Below, piece after piece: positions 1 through 9,731 of a stretch of DNA of 64,000 nucleotides (positions are counted from its first letter, which is position 1; every line of letters starts with the position of its first letter). The notes below the pieces were generated by a model. That model saw only the letters and a list, made by a program, of their open reading frames with translations, made no database searches and was not told the DNA's origin. Source of the DNA: Sinohyriopsis cumingii. Lineage: Eukaryota; Mollusca; Bivalvia; Unionida; Unionidae. The position numbers and the translations under genes were made by a program. The stretch spans positions 14,622,814-14,686,813 of the forward strand of contig CM068828.1 of assembly GCA_028554795.2 (NCBI GenBank), given 5' to 3'.

Positions 1-1328
1 GTGAATTATTCGTTCCTCTTCTCGGCGGACCTTTTGTCTTAATCATTCTTTTTTACGCAATAGCCGCTGTTCTTGTGATCTTTCCAGAAAACCTGGAAGA
101 AGTTCTGGAAGATGGATCAGAAGATTTCGCATGGATGAATAAATGTCCCCTTACACTGGATTTAGATTCAGTTCAAGGTTTTTCCCACGTACAGATAAAA
201 GGTACGTGTGGCTTTGATAGGGTACGGGCATTAATGGTAGGTAGATTTTATTGCATTCTAAATCCCAACTTCTGGTCTTACATCTGTTCTAGGTCTCTCG
301 CTAGATGCAGGAGATGTATGTCCTTCGTCAACATGAATCTTCCAAGATTCGTTTATTATATTGTAAATCTAGTTCTGATACCTATATTCTTTCTAGCATT
401 ATCAATAGAGCTCTTACTTTTCCTTCTGTATTACGGAATTCCCCTGCCATGGTTTATTTTCACAGCCTTTACCGGTTTTGGAAAGGCTTGGATTCGCATT
501 TATAAAGACCGATTGGGTATGATGATGACAAGCGTTTCGTCTTACTGTACAACTATCGTAGGGTATCTGCTTCTTGTCCCAGTTCTTTGTTATTTTTTCT
601 ATTGCACGATAATGATATTCTCCACTGGCTTCAACTTTGTGGCAGAAATACTTGTATTCCTCTTCATCGCAGTTATTGTCTATCCAACCACTGCTTTCGG
701 GTACCTATTCTTTGGGACCGCCCTGTTTTACTACGTATTGAAGCAACTTCGTGGTATTGGTGTAACCTATTTCGAACTTCTCTCGGATATCGTGGAGGTA
801 CTGATGGTTTTGAAAGCCGAGCCAGAACAATTTCAAGTTGTTGACGGTACACTAATTGTGCCCATCGAGAGAAGCAGCACTATACAAGCGATTCAAATCA
901 ACGGATATGTGACAAAAATATCACAACCGCATCTGCGTCAAATCAATAGTTCTATAACACAATCCAGTGATTGTTTGATTCATTACAAAAATAAAGTTCC
1001 TGGAATATCACGAGATCTTTTCCTCTATGTTGTGCAAACGCATCGACCTGTTTTTCGCACTGTATTCAAAGCTTTTCTACGCATTGGCCTCATTGCGCTG
1101 CTTTTGTTTGGGACACTTAGAATTTCGTCATACGCACCCAGTAATTCATCCCAGGTGACAGAGGTCATGCATGTCATTTTCATTGTTATGATTGGATCTC
1201 TACCTCGTGCTCTTGAAGTCACCTTCTCTGGTTCCAATAAGGTGATTTTGAAAGAAATTTTTCTGCGACAGCTGGAATCGACAATCAAAAAATACAAGAG
1301 ACATTCCTTGATCGAGACAGAGATGTAA
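1..1328 (+). CDS. Orphan multi-pass membrane protein, copy 1 (3' part only)
   Basis: The frame is open from the left edge of the window to the stop at 1326-1328 (about 442 residues), so the 5' half lies outside the window. The product matches the C-terminal half of the intact copy at 45738-48215 along its whole length: a membrane span near the left edge (VLIILFYAIAAVLVIF), a cytosolic-looking Cys/Arg-rich segment, a long hydrophobic stretch with several spans (positions 345-780), a polar loop (780-1050) and two last spans. No enzyme motif is visible and I do not recognise the family. It differs from copy 2 by roughly one base in ten in its first 600 bases, but is almost identical in two later tracts (about 605-908 and 1015-1250), including silent sites. 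That patchwork suggests gene conversion. It appears functional as far as it can be seen. Confidence 0.8.
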   Translation, partial: ELFVPLLGGPFVLIILFYAIAAVLVIFPENLEEVLEDGSEDFAWMNKCPLTLDLDSVQGFSHVQIKGTCGFDRVRALMVGRFYCILNPNFWSYICSRSLARCRRCMSFVNMNLPRFVYYIVNLVLIPIFFLALSIELLLFLLYYGIPLPWFIFTAFTGFGKAWIRIYKDRLGMMMTSVSSYCTTIVGYLLLVPVLCYFFYCTIMIFSTGFNFVAEILVFLFIAVIVYPTTAFGYLFFGTALFYYVLKQLRGIGVTYFELLSDIVEVLMVLKAEPEQFQVVDGTLIVPIERSSTIQAIQINGYVTKISQPHLRQINSSITQSSDCLIHYKNKVPGISRDLFLYVVQTHRPVFRTVFKAFLRIGLIALLLFGTLRISSYAPSNSSQVTEVMHVIFIVMIGSLPRALEVTFSGSNKVILKEIFLRQLESTIKKYKRHSLIETEM

Positions 1329-1804
1329 CGTAAGACTGTATTAGAGTCCGTTGTTTCTTGACACCAGAGTTTAGTTTCTGTTAGATGGACGAACTGCTCT
1401 TCATTATAGTGTATTTGCATTTAATTCACTTGTTTCAATTCCCATTGATTTTTCAAAGGCCATGACTTTGAACAATACAAACTGAAAAGTGGTATTATTA
1501 TAATTTTTCCTTTTATTTCTTTATGATTCTACCTATTTCATATACGTGACAGGAACATCAACAAGGAACGTTATTAAAAGTGTCTGCAAAGATCACACTT
1601 TAAATGGGACCAGTATTTTTTTTTTTGGGGGGGGGGTTTATTGGAGGAATCTTGTATTATCGTATCTCTAACATCCCTTAAAATCTTTGATCATTATGTA
1701 AACGCACTATTTTCTGGCATGAGAAATTGTTTAATATTGAATAGCATAATCGTTTTCACAAAATTACATTCATACTTTATCTATCCGCTTTTCTCTACTT
1801 CTTT

Positions 1805-1848
<44 letters not shown>

Positions 1849-3073
1849 GTATGCACGCTGTATCAGTGATATACCACGAGATGTATTGTATATATTCGGA
1901 CAGAATTTTTTAGTAAAAGTAATAAGATTGAACTTTCTTTAAATTGTATTAAAAGTAATTTTTTTCATTAAATTACATTGAAAGTAATTTTCTATTAAAA
2001 TAGATTGAGATTAAATATATTTATTTCGGTATCACAATTATACACTATTTAATAAAGATTGCGCCTTTATGAGCAAAACTCTCTATACATTTCCCTTGTA
2101 TTATAAGTCAGCAAAAAACTACACTCGGTAAGTTGTGTAGATAGACGAACTAGACAAATTCCAAAGATTCCTTCTAGAAGGATAAATGAGCTGATCTGGC
2201 AAAATTGTCTACCTAATGACGTACATAGACCCAGACAATAGTCTGTAAGCAACTATGATGCCTCACTTTGAGATTCTGGCGAAACACAGGAACTAGACGT
2301 ATGTTCCATATTTGGCCATGTCCTAAGAAACTGGTATAAAGAAACATCGATCTGCAGACGCATCAATTCATTCCTCGGAATCTCAGAGAGGCTTGTGATG
2401 TTACAGGTACGATTATCGTCTGTGTACTAATTTTTCATACACAGTAAGGATTTTTAGTGTTAAGATGTTAATCTAACATCGGTACGTTGCAATATTGGAT
2501 TATTTTAATATTTCTTTACTATTCTTTAACATAATGTATCGGGAAGTTTAATTGTTTGAAGAACGTATGTTTTCTTGTAAATATATTTTTGATTATATTA
2601 AAAACCAAAGTTCGCTACCAACTTCATACTCAGTAACAGTTAATTTAGAGATAAAATACTCTATAAATAATAGAGTTTAATATATTGACATTTTAGATTA
2701 AATTCAGTAAAATATATTTCAATTACGGTATTAGTCTGAAATATTGAATTTTAGATTCTTTAAATATCGTGAATTTATTCAGTATTTAATTATCTGTATT
2801 ATATTCTAAAAGACAGAAATTATACAAATGTATGATGTTGGTAAGTGAACTAACATCGTAGTCTTATACGTATCTCTTATATCCGTAATATAAGATTATG
2901 TAGATTGATATTGGAATGTAACTCTATATGTTGAGTATTTCAATAAAATGAATTCATTCGTCGGAATCTCAAAGAGGCTTGTGTCGTTACAGATCCCGTA
3001 GGCTAGCATTCCAATATTCCCCAGATATAGCCGTATTTACACCGTTATGAGTAGCACTCTCTTTCGAGAGAGC

Positions 3074-3115
<42 letters not shown>

Positions 3116-3119
3116 CTGA

Positions 3120-3644
3120 TGAAGAATCTCTTTCGTAAAGTATAGCCTCGTTTCCTTTTTATCGAAAAATGTATACAACGAGTGGTATATCATTGATACA
3201 GCGTACATAATATACAAATATTTTATTTATATCACATACAAATACATAAATTTGCCCTTTGAACTGAGTTAAGATATGTTACAGTCAACGGTGTGTTGAC
3301 TGAGTGAATGAACTGCTCACATCCCTGCCTAGTGTGGCCGCTACAAAATGTAGTTCTATGCTTTTTGTGGCTATTCACAATCACCTTTGCATATTGGTAA
3401 GTTGATTGTTTCCTTTCTGAGTTTCTATTTTTCTTCACATTGATTAAACCAATATAAAACACACGTATGATTTAAACATGAAAGATGGTTCTAATTCACA
3501 TGAACGCTCAGTCATTGACGTACCGGCGCATGGAAGTTTATGTGGAATAGAAACTAAGCGAAATGACGAACCAACAAGACTTAATTACAATATTTTGATA
3601 TATGTACAGTTGATCTAAGTCTTAATATCAGTACTACCGACCAT

Positions 3645-3690
<46 letters not shown>

Positions 3691-4420
3691 TTGGTCGGTT
3701 TGACTTGTACCATCATTCATAAGCCCAGTGATATCGTGGGATGTCACAAGCGAGGTTCATCTACGCTTGTCTTGTCATAAGCTTTCGCCCGTATCTTGCT
3801 ACGGTGGTCCACAGAGACAGAGAGAGGGGGCCGGGCTTTGGACATTTTCATTTTAAATTAATAATAATCGATTTTTAGAACCTTATAATAGGTTTAAGAA
3901 ACCACAACAACAACAAAACATTAAATACATCACAATATGTGTACCATGTAACCGAGACATTTACCCTATAATGTTGACTGTGTTTGCAACTTTGTATCAT
4001 TCATTATATAAACACTGCAGATAAATCCCGAGGAAAGTGCACACGTCACGACGAACCATATTCTTGTAGGATACTTGGTGTAAGTTCATTTTCAAGGTTT
4101 TCATCCAGAACAAATTATTTTTCTCTCTCACTCCATATTTCTGAGCAGTTTGTCCGTTCTGCATGAGAGTGGGAACAGAAAGCAGAAAGGATTGCAATGA
4201 AATTATGTACCATATTAAATTCATTTAGAAAACGGGGATTATTAACACTTTGCATCGTTATTTTCATACGTCACTAATGATTGACGTGTAGAAATTCATC
4301 ATTGATCTGTAATCAACAGCTCACGGTTGCAAGAATGTTTATATATACGTATTTTTACGCCATGGGCGGATAACAGTTTTGATATATACATATGATACAC
4401 CACAAACTGTATAAGTCTAT
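3120..4420. repeat. Dispersed 1.3-kb repeat (block C), copy 1
   Basis: This segment is collinear with 53460-54780, with landmarks such as AAAATGTAGTTCTATGC, a (CT)n run, TAATAATAATCGATTTTTAGA and CAGAAAGCAGAAAGG in the same order. A third, short copy of its first part lies at 4615-4780. The other flanking sequences of copies 1 and 2 of the host gene align without it, so it has moved or been copied independently. No open frame or clear terminal repeat was found, so it is called only a dispersed repeat, possibly a non-autonomous element. Confidence 0.6.
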
Positions 4421-4614
4421 CCAAAATTTCATAAAAATGTAAGTTTGTTTGGATACTCTCAGTAAGGCTAATGTAACGTATTTATTTGGTTGAATTTCCG
4501 ACTTTTCTTTTGTAAATAATGCAAACTTTTACTGCAGACAAATGTTTTGCTGCTCCGTTTGTAACCCTCCTCATTCCTACATTTCCTCCTTCCTTCAAAT
4601 CTTGTAGTTGCAAA

Positions 4615-4780
4615 ACAAATACATACATTTGCCCCTTTGAACTAAGTTAAGATATGATACAGTCAACTCTGTGTTGACCGAGTGAATGGACTTCTTACAT
4701 CCCTGCCTAGTGTGTCAGCTACAAAATGTAGTTCTATGCCTTTTGTGGCAATCCACAATCACCTTTGCATGTTTGTCTGC
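4615..4780. repeat. Dispersed repeat block C, partial copy
   Basis: About 160 bases match 3240-3400 and 53580-53740, with the landmark AAAATGTAGTTCTATGCC and CACAATCACCTTTGCAT. The copy stops at the ATGT microsatellite on its right. Confidence 0.6.
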
Positions 4781-4795
4781 ATGCAAGCACGTACA

Positions 4796-4891
4796 TAAGT
4801 ATGTATGTATATGCCTATGTATGCATGTATGTATGTATGTATTCATTACGTATGTATGATATGTATATATGTATTCATGTATGTATGTATT
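4796..4891. repeat. (ATGT)n-type microsatellite
   Basis: Degenerate tandem ATGT/GTAT repeats run through this stretch. The open frames on both strands here are a by-product of the repeat. Confidence 0.9.
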
Positions 4892-5579
4892 TTGTATGTA
4901 TTTGTGAAATACGATTGGGAAAAATAATAGTTTTCGTGAAGTGGAGAAAATCACAAGATACATTTTCGTTCTCCCCACTTCCTTTAAAAAGTGTTAAATT
5001 ATCTGTTTAAATCAAACAATGAAATTATCTTGAACATCTTGTTTCGCTGGTTTTTATTTATAAAAAGAGTTCACGCAAAAAACTGTCCTATCACCAGATA
5101 TCTAGCTATCCATATATATCTGTTTGCTCAACAATGTCCGGTATCACTCTGGAAGATAGATGCATGGCATCTTTCTCTCTATGTATCTACATGTCTCTCT
5201 TGGTCTCTCTTTCTCTTTTGGGCTTCCTGATCAAAGACCCATTCATTTCTATTTAGATTATGCACCGAAAACCCGCCTCTTTCTATCTATGCATGAATCA
5301 TTGTCAATACATAGAATGGTACAGTGAATCGTTCACAGTAGTTCTTCTCTCACTGTCTTTCAAATCATAGATAAGACCAAATTGGAAGTAAATACAGTCA
5401 GATGTAAGTCAGACATATGTTTTGTTATAAATCAGGACATCCATATAGATACATCTTTCCCTTTCTTTATTGTGGTATACGTTCACATTTTTACATGCAA
5501 AATATTTCCCTATCTCCAGCTATTTGTTTCAGTCCAAATGTACTTATGATTTTTGCATAACATGGTTTGGAATGTGATT

Positions 5580-5965
5580 TCCATCACAAATATATACAAT
5601 ATATTTGTTCATATATGTATGTAAATATTTATGCATGCATTCATATATGCTATTCCATTCTTTCTTCATTTTTTCCTACTAATTCCAGTTTATCATTGGT
5701 TTGTATTAATACTGATGAAAATTCAAATTAAGTTACTTTTTTCGCATATTATTTTTTCCAAAGACAATTATTTGTTTTTATTTATGCTCTTATCTTTAGA
5801 TAAATAAAGACTTTCCATCTATAATATCGTTTAAATTTTCATTTGTTCGAAACACTTTTCCACAATTGTACAAAATCATCTCCAAAATGGGTGGAGGCAA
5901 GCTGTATTTTATAACATTTGTGTATTGCCTGCGAAATTGCAAACCATGGTTGTTTAGGTCTTTGC
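5580..5965. repeat. Flank block shared with gene copy 2 (block D)
   Basis: This segment aligns with 48820-49168 in the flank of copy 2, with landmarks GATTTGTATTAATACT-like, AATAAAGAC, TCGTTTAAATTT and GCAAACCATGG in the same order. It ends about 190 bases before the LINE. In copy 2 the next segment (49170-49240) matches 27785-27860 here, so about 21.8 kb separates in unit 1 what adjoins in unit 2. Confidence 0.6.
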
Positions 5966-6149
5966 ATTTCATTATTACTTACTTTGGTAAAGGATTCGTA
6001 ATTAAAGAAATTATTCGATTAAAATTACGCGTGAAAAGGAATATTTTTAGACACAATTAAAAACTTTTTACTGAAAATGAGAAATATTTAGATCCTATAT
6101 TGTGTCATGGATTGTTTTATGCTGAACCAATCAAAATGACAGGTGCAAA

Positions 6150-6976
6150 GTAAGAGCCAAATTTAAGTCTAAGTTTTGACTGGATATTACTTCACCGTCT
6201 CCAGCATGAATCTGGCATTCATGATACAGCCTTACTGTGGTTCAAGTCCTACTTGGTCAACAGGACACAAATTGTATCTGCAAATGGAATACACTCCAGT
6301 CCAGTTGATCTATGTTATGGTGTTCCACAAGGGTTTGTTCTTGGACCTGTTCTCTTCATTCTGTACACTCAGTCGCTCTCAAGTGTCATAGATCATCACC
6401 CAGTGTCTCACAAACTGTACGCTGATGACACCCAAATATACAAATCTAGCCACCCAACTGAAGTTGGTACTACCATCCAAGTTGTAGAGAGGTGCTTTTC
6501 TGATGTGAAATCATGGATGACATGTAACAAACTGCAGATGAATGATGATAAAACTGAGGCCATTATGATCACAACAAAAAGACTTTCTCATTCACATCCT
6601 TTACCTCAAACAATAAATGTCAGCAACACCAACATTAAATTCACACAATCAGTACGAACCCTAGGTGTTACTCTGGACAGTACTCTCACATTGCACCAAC
6701 ATGTCATGAACATATGCAAGGCTGCATATCTTGAGCTGAGACGCATCAGCTCAGTTCCCAAATATCTTTCAGTTGATATCACTAAAACAATTGTGTGTTC
6801 ATTAGTACTTTCAAGACTGGACTATTTTAACTCATTTCTTTCTGGTTCATCTCAATATATGCTCCGGAAACTTCAAAAAGTTCAAAACTCAGCTGCTCGG
6901 ATCATACGATCAGAGCACACCTCCCCGCTGCTCTGTACCCTACACTGACTATCCATTCGATCCAGAATCAAACACA
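6150..6976 (+). mobile_element. L2-clade LINE, left half (reverse transcriptase fragment)
   Basis: The translated frame holds the C-terminal two thirds of a non-LTR reverse transcriptase: a weak SLSFDW start (about 6168), the segment LLWFKSYLVNRTQ, the motif GVPQGFVLGPVLFILYTQ (about 6318), the catalytic box YADDT (about 6420), TLGVTLDSTL (about 6660) and the thumb region ending KLQKVQNSAARII. The family is most like L2 or CR1. The 5' part, including any endonuclease, is missing, and a stop codon sits at 6946-6948 where the family has Trp (LHWLPI). The frame resumes beyond the Polinton at 24568, which shows that the Polinton landed in this LINE. It is a dead 5'-truncated copy. Confidence 0.88.
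6971..6976. repeat. Polinton target site duplication, left (AACACA)
   Basis: The six bases AACACA directly before the left inverted repeat recur directly after the right one (24568-24573). Six-base duplications are the rule for Polintons and retroviral-type integrases. Confidence 0.92.
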
Positions 6977-7304
6977 AGTAGTGAAAGGGGTTAGTTTAGC
7001 CTCAATGGGAATTAGCATTACAGACCCCCCTGGGCAAGTTTAGCCTCAATGGAAATTTAACATTAACCACCCTGGGCAAGTTTAGCCTCAATGGAAATTT
7101 AACATGGGCAAAAAACCCTGGGCAAGTTTAGCCTCAGTGGAATTTAACATTGGAAGAAAAAGACGTTTGGGCCTGTTGAGCCTCAAGGGGAAATGGAATA
7201 GGGTTGGGACCCTATTTTGTTTTTAAAGTAAAAAAAGGGTAGGCAATGGAAAGTCATTCTCTTTTCGAGACCTATGAGTGGCCCTGAAAAGGGCCTTTGG
7301 GTTT
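6977..7304 (+). repeat. Polinton terminal inverted repeat, left
   Basis: It matches the reverse complement of 24240-24567 with about nine differences. The outer part holds four copies of GTTTAGCCTCAATGG (at 6994, 7038, 7080 and 7126) spaced 42-46 bases. The inner edge holds a histone-type hairpin (7280-7295) that serves the minus-strand gene next to it. Confidence 0.95.
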
Positions 7305-7701
7305 CTTCTTCTTCTAATTTCTTCTGTTTCTCCACCAACTTCTTATTTTCTGTCCTACACTCTTTCTCTTGTTTTCTTTCTTTTCTTCCTTTTTTCTCTT
7401 CTTTCTTCTTCTCCTCCTCTTCTTTCTTCCTCTTCTCATTTTCTTCTTCTTTTTCAATTTTTTCATTCCATGCTCTTATCCTTATCCTTTCCTCTTCATC
7501 CTCCTTCTTCTCCTTTATTTCTTTCATCACATCACTTATCATGTCCTTTACTTTTCGTAAATTGTTAATCTCCATCTTCACTCGATGGGGACTATAAGAA
7601 TAGTGATCTTCAATTAGCCTCACTAGCATTTGTTCCATCATGCCCAAATTGTCCAGGACGTCTTGCAATGTTTGCATTTTATCGAGGTGGTTTGAAGCCA
7701 T
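7183..7701 (-). CDS. Polinton accessory gene A: charged coiled-coil protein
   Basis: The ATG at 7699-7701 is preceded by a TATA-like box (TATAAG on the minus strand, 7743-7748) and two copies of a shared upstream module. The N-terminal 70 residues (MASNHLDKMQTLQDVLDNL onward) look helical. The rest is almost pure Glu/Lys/Arg, a long charged coiled coil. No known domain is seen. The frame stays open through the histone-type hairpin at 7280-7295 into the inverted repeat, so the true C-terminus is uncertain. It is the last of three short minus-strand genes (C, B, A) with the same promoter module and the same kind of 3' hairpin. A role in packaging or chromatin is possible but is not shown. Confidence 0.55.
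   Translation of the reverse strand: MASNHLDKMQTLQDVLDNLGMMEQMLVRLIEDHYSYSPHRVKMEINNLRKVKDMISDVMKEIKEKKEDEEERIRIRAWNEKIEKEEENEKRKKEEEEKKKEEKKGRKERKQEKECRTENKKLVEKQKKLEEEETQRPFSGPLIGLEKRMTFHCLPFFYFKNKIGSQPYSISP
7280..7295 (-). promoter_or_regulatory. Histone-type 3' stem-loop, gene A (in left TIR)
   Basis: In the minus sense the sequence reads CCAAA GGCCCTTTTCAGGGCC ACTCA: a 6-bp stem, UUUC loop, A-rich 5' flank and ACYCA 3' flank, as in metazoan replication-dependent histone mRNAs. A purine-rich stretch (GAAAAGAGAATGAC) follows about 12 bases later, where U7 snRNA would pair. Confidence 0.75.
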
Positions 7702-7742
7702 CTTCTCTGTAGAATGGTTTGAACGACGAATACTGTGGATTC

Positions 7743-7846
7743 TTATACAAAAAGCGCGGACGTGATGGAAAACATCCCCTATGACATAAAATTGATATTA
7801 CCTAAATCATAAGCAAACAACGCGCGGACGTGAAGGAAAACATCCA
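7743..7846 (-). promoter_or_regulatory. Promoter of gene A: TATA and doubled upstream module
   Basis: Reading the minus strand, two modules of the form GGATGTTTTCC-WTCACGTCCGCGC lie at about 7820-7846 and 7751-7778, followed within a few bases by TATAAG (7743-7748) and the ATG about 42 bases on. The same module and spacing occur before genes B and C. Confidence 0.6.
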
Positions 7847-7849
7847 CTA

Positions 7850-8204
7850 CTTTCTCATTTCATATAATCTACTATCCACATAAGTGAAGTAACATTTAAC
7901 AAACCCCAAATCTACTATTTACACACTCAAATCATTAAAACAAAATCCATAATTTACTATCCACACAATCGTACGTGAGCGGTTACAAAACCCAAACTAT
8001 ACTCTCCACATACGCTAAGAAACAATAAACAAACCCATAATCTACTATTCACACAAACGTACGTGAGCGCTTACAAACACAAACACACAAACACACAAAC
8101 ACATACCCTCACACTAGGAAAAAAAGAGTCAGTGTTTATATTCACACTACTCTACATACACACATTGGCAAATCGATTGTTATTTCTTTTCTAGAGTATT
8201 GGGT
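7850..8204. other. Spacer between genes B and A
   Basis: It is A/C-rich on the plus strand with repeated short motifs (TCTACTATYCACACAA, GTACGTGAGCG). The segment 8041-8225 is a near copy of 8850-9036, showing that genes B and C share a duplicated 3' cassette. No gene is seen in it. Confidence 0.6.
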
Positions 8205-8220
8205 AGCCCTGAAAAGGGCT
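8205..8220 (-). promoter_or_regulatory. Histone-type 3' stem-loop, gene B
   Basis: In the minus sense: AAACAAAC AGCCCTTTTCAGGGCT ACCCA, then GAAAAGAAATAAC about 14 bases later. The stem is 6 bp with a UUUC loop. The ACCCA after the stem is the canonical histone flank. Confidence 0.78.
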
Positions 8221-8310
8221 GTTTGTTTTTTTTAACTCCAGATGCACCTATTTAATGCTGGCACCTTCCTGGTCTGGCGCCACACACACATCTTCTTCCC
8301 CAGTCTCCTT

Positions 8311-8511
8311 TTACCTTTTTTCTTGGGAGTGCAGAGGCGGCATAAGTGGCTTCAGAATCCCAATTTTCTGTCTCTGGGATTCTGAAATTTCTTCTCTCCT
8401 TTTCCTCCTCTTCTTTTTTCTTCTTTCCTCCTCCTCTCTCATCCTTCCCTCTTCGACAATCGCCTCCGCGGCCAGTTCATTTAACAGGCACCTGGCATAT
8501 TCCAGGTGCAT
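8311..8511 (-). CDS. Polinton accessory gene B: short charged helical protein
   Basis: The first ATG is at 8509-8511, giving 66 residues (MHLEYARCLLNELAAEAIV onward). The frame is open further upstream but without an ATG. An N-terminal helix is followed by a Glu/Arg/Lys-rich segment with EEEERRKKKRRKRREE and a short Pro-containing tail. No known domain is seen. It sits between genes C and A, reads the same way, and has its own TATA box (CTATAAAT, minus strand, 8600-8607), upstream module (8611-8638) and histone-type hairpin about 90 bases past the stop. General build resembles gene A, but direct homology cannot be judged by eye. Confidence 0.5.
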   Translation of the reverse strand: MHLEYARCLLNELAAEAIVEEGRMREEEERRKKKRRKRREEISESQRQKIGILKPLMPPLHSQEKR

Positions 8512-8599
8512 CTGGAGTTCTAGCAGTTTCACAATTCTGGTGTTTATTCTGGTGGTGTTGATCAATCAAAAAGGGTGGCTAGACTGCCGAACGAGTTTC

Positions 8600-8638
8600 A
8601 ATTTATAGTAAAAGCGCGGATGTGATGGAAAACATCCC
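8600..8638 (-). promoter_or_regulatory. Promoter of gene B
   Basis: On the minus strand GGGATGTTTTCCATCACATCCGCGC (8612-8638, two halves) runs into TTTTACTATAAAT. A decayed second module lies near 8680-8700. The layout matches that of gene A. Confidence 0.55.
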
Positions 8639-9012
8639 CCTAAAAACATAAAATTGATCTTACCTAGATCATGACCAAACAACGCGCGGACCTAAAAGAA
8701 ACACTCACTCACTTTTTTATACTACCCATTACTATTCTAAACAAATTTTCATTAATCACTTCAATATACTATCCACATACGCAAAGCAATCAAACCCCAA
8801 ATCTACTCTCCCCACACGTCAAACAGCAAAAAGAACAAACATGATCTTAATCTACTATCCACACAAACGTACGTGAGCACTTACAAACACACAATCCTAT
8901 ACACAAACACATACCCTCACACTAGGAAAAAAAGAGTTAGTGTTTATATTCACACTACTCTACCTACACACATTGGCAAATCGATTGTTATTTCTTTTCT
9001 AGAGTTTGGGGT

Positions 9013-9028
9013 AGCCCTGAAAAGGGCT
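9013..9028 (-). promoter_or_regulatory. Histone-type 3' stem-loop, gene C
   Basis: In the minus sense: AAAAAAAC AGCCCTTTTCAGGGCT ACCCC, then GAAAAGAAATAAC downstream. It is the same hairpin as that of gene B and lies in the duplicated cassette. Confidence 0.75.
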
Positions 9029-9185
9029 GTTTTTTTGTTTGCTATGGCAATCTTTTAGTTTCTAAGAATGCGACGTCCTCTGAGGATAGACTTTCTGACG
9101 ATAGGTCTGCTTCTTCGGAAAGAGAAGAAGAACTCTTTGGTGTCATACGACAATCGACAAAGCCTCTGTCAGGTTCAGGTTCCTG

Positions 9186-9416
9186 CTACTGCTGCTGCTG
9201 TTGTTGTTGCTGTTGCTGCTGTCTCTGAAGTCTGTACTTCTCTGTCCATTCTTCTTTCTCCCTGTTCACGTCTTCTCTGAAGAGCTTTTCTATCTGGTCT
9301 TCAGTGACTTTTAACATTCTCACATTCTCTATCTCTTCTGGCTTCGGTATCAGACTGTGTCTGACCCTATGCAAATTCACGTAGGCTTCGTTTAGCTTAG
9401 CTAGTTTGGAGCACAT
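9186..9416 (-). CDS. Polinton accessory gene C: short helical protein with poly-Gln tail
   Basis: I choose the ATG at 9414-9416 because the promoter module (9480-9507) and a TATA-like box lie just upstream of it. The frame does stay open to an earlier ATG at 9545, but that would put the promoter inside the gene. The product is about 76 residues (MCSKLAKLNEAYVNLHRVR onward), helical and charged, ending in about twelve Gln encoded by a CAG/CAA run. A histone-type hairpin lies about 160 bases past the stop. It is the first of the three tandem short genes next to the left end. No known family is recognised. Confidence 0.5.
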   Translation of the reverse strand: MCSKLAKLNEAYVNLHRVRHSLIPKPEEIENVRMLKVTEDQIEKLFREDVNREKEEWTEKYRLQRQQQQQQQQQQQ

Positions 9417-9479
9417 CTTCGTAGGAGGATGAGTCGACAATGGATGGTTAGACTGGAAACTCCCCCGGTTCTTAAAGTC

Positions 9480-9507
9480 AAAGCGCGGACGTGAAGGAAA
9501 ACATCCC
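9480..9507 (-). promoter_or_regulatory. Promoter module of gene C
   Basis: On the minus strand GGGATGTTTTCC-TTCACGTCCGCGC is followed by TTTGACTTTAAGAACC, where TTTAAG takes the place of the TATA box. This matches the modules of genes A and B. Confidence 0.55.
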
Positions 9508-9549
9508 TCTACGGTTTTCGAGCCGCAACGTTCAATGAGTGTCATGAGA

Positions 9550-9731
9550 AGGATAGTAAGAAGTCAAAGAGCATCAATCCAACATTCTTCTAGCTAAACA
9601 AACCACAAAGGCATTTTTTTCAAAACACAACATTTTTTATTCAAAAAATCACTTAACACTAAACAGCAACTCTAACATTTTTAACAATAATCCAACATGA
9701 TAACATCAAACATTTTTTTTCAATTCACACT
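9550..9731 (-). terminator. 3' end of the main minus-strand gene cluster, poly(A) signal
   Basis: A minus-strand AATAAA lies at 9636-9641, about 90 bases past the protease stop, in AT-rich DNA. There is no histone-type hairpin here, in contrast to the short end genes. Confidence 0.5.

Larger units (their letters stand above)
1329..6149. other. 3' flank of gene copy 1, non-coding and repeat-rich
   Basis: No believable gene is seen. The stretch holds a (GA)n run at 1819-1846, (CT)n runs at 3079-3112 and 3648-3686, an ATGT-type microsatellite, a 1.3-kb dispersed repeat (3120-4420) and a block shared with the flank of copy 2 (5580-5965). A 41-bp direct repeat lies at about 2365-2405 and 2950-2990. 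A short inverted match to the start of the dispersed repeat lies at 1848-1885. Short open frames here fall in low-complexity DNA. Confidence 0.6.

Noticed and set aside
2365-2990. Small inverted-repeat transposon
   Set aside because: Only a 41-bp direct repeat and short local palindromes (around 2460 and 2835) are seen; no consistent terminal repeats.
7274-7597. Plus-strand Ser/Phe-rich protein
   Set aside because: It is the mirror of the Glu/Lys-rich coding sequence of gene A on the minus strand.
8205-9028. Rho-independent bacterial terminators
   Set aside because: Hairpin plus A/T runs look similar, but the exact histone stem, loop and flanks, and the animal context, fit better.
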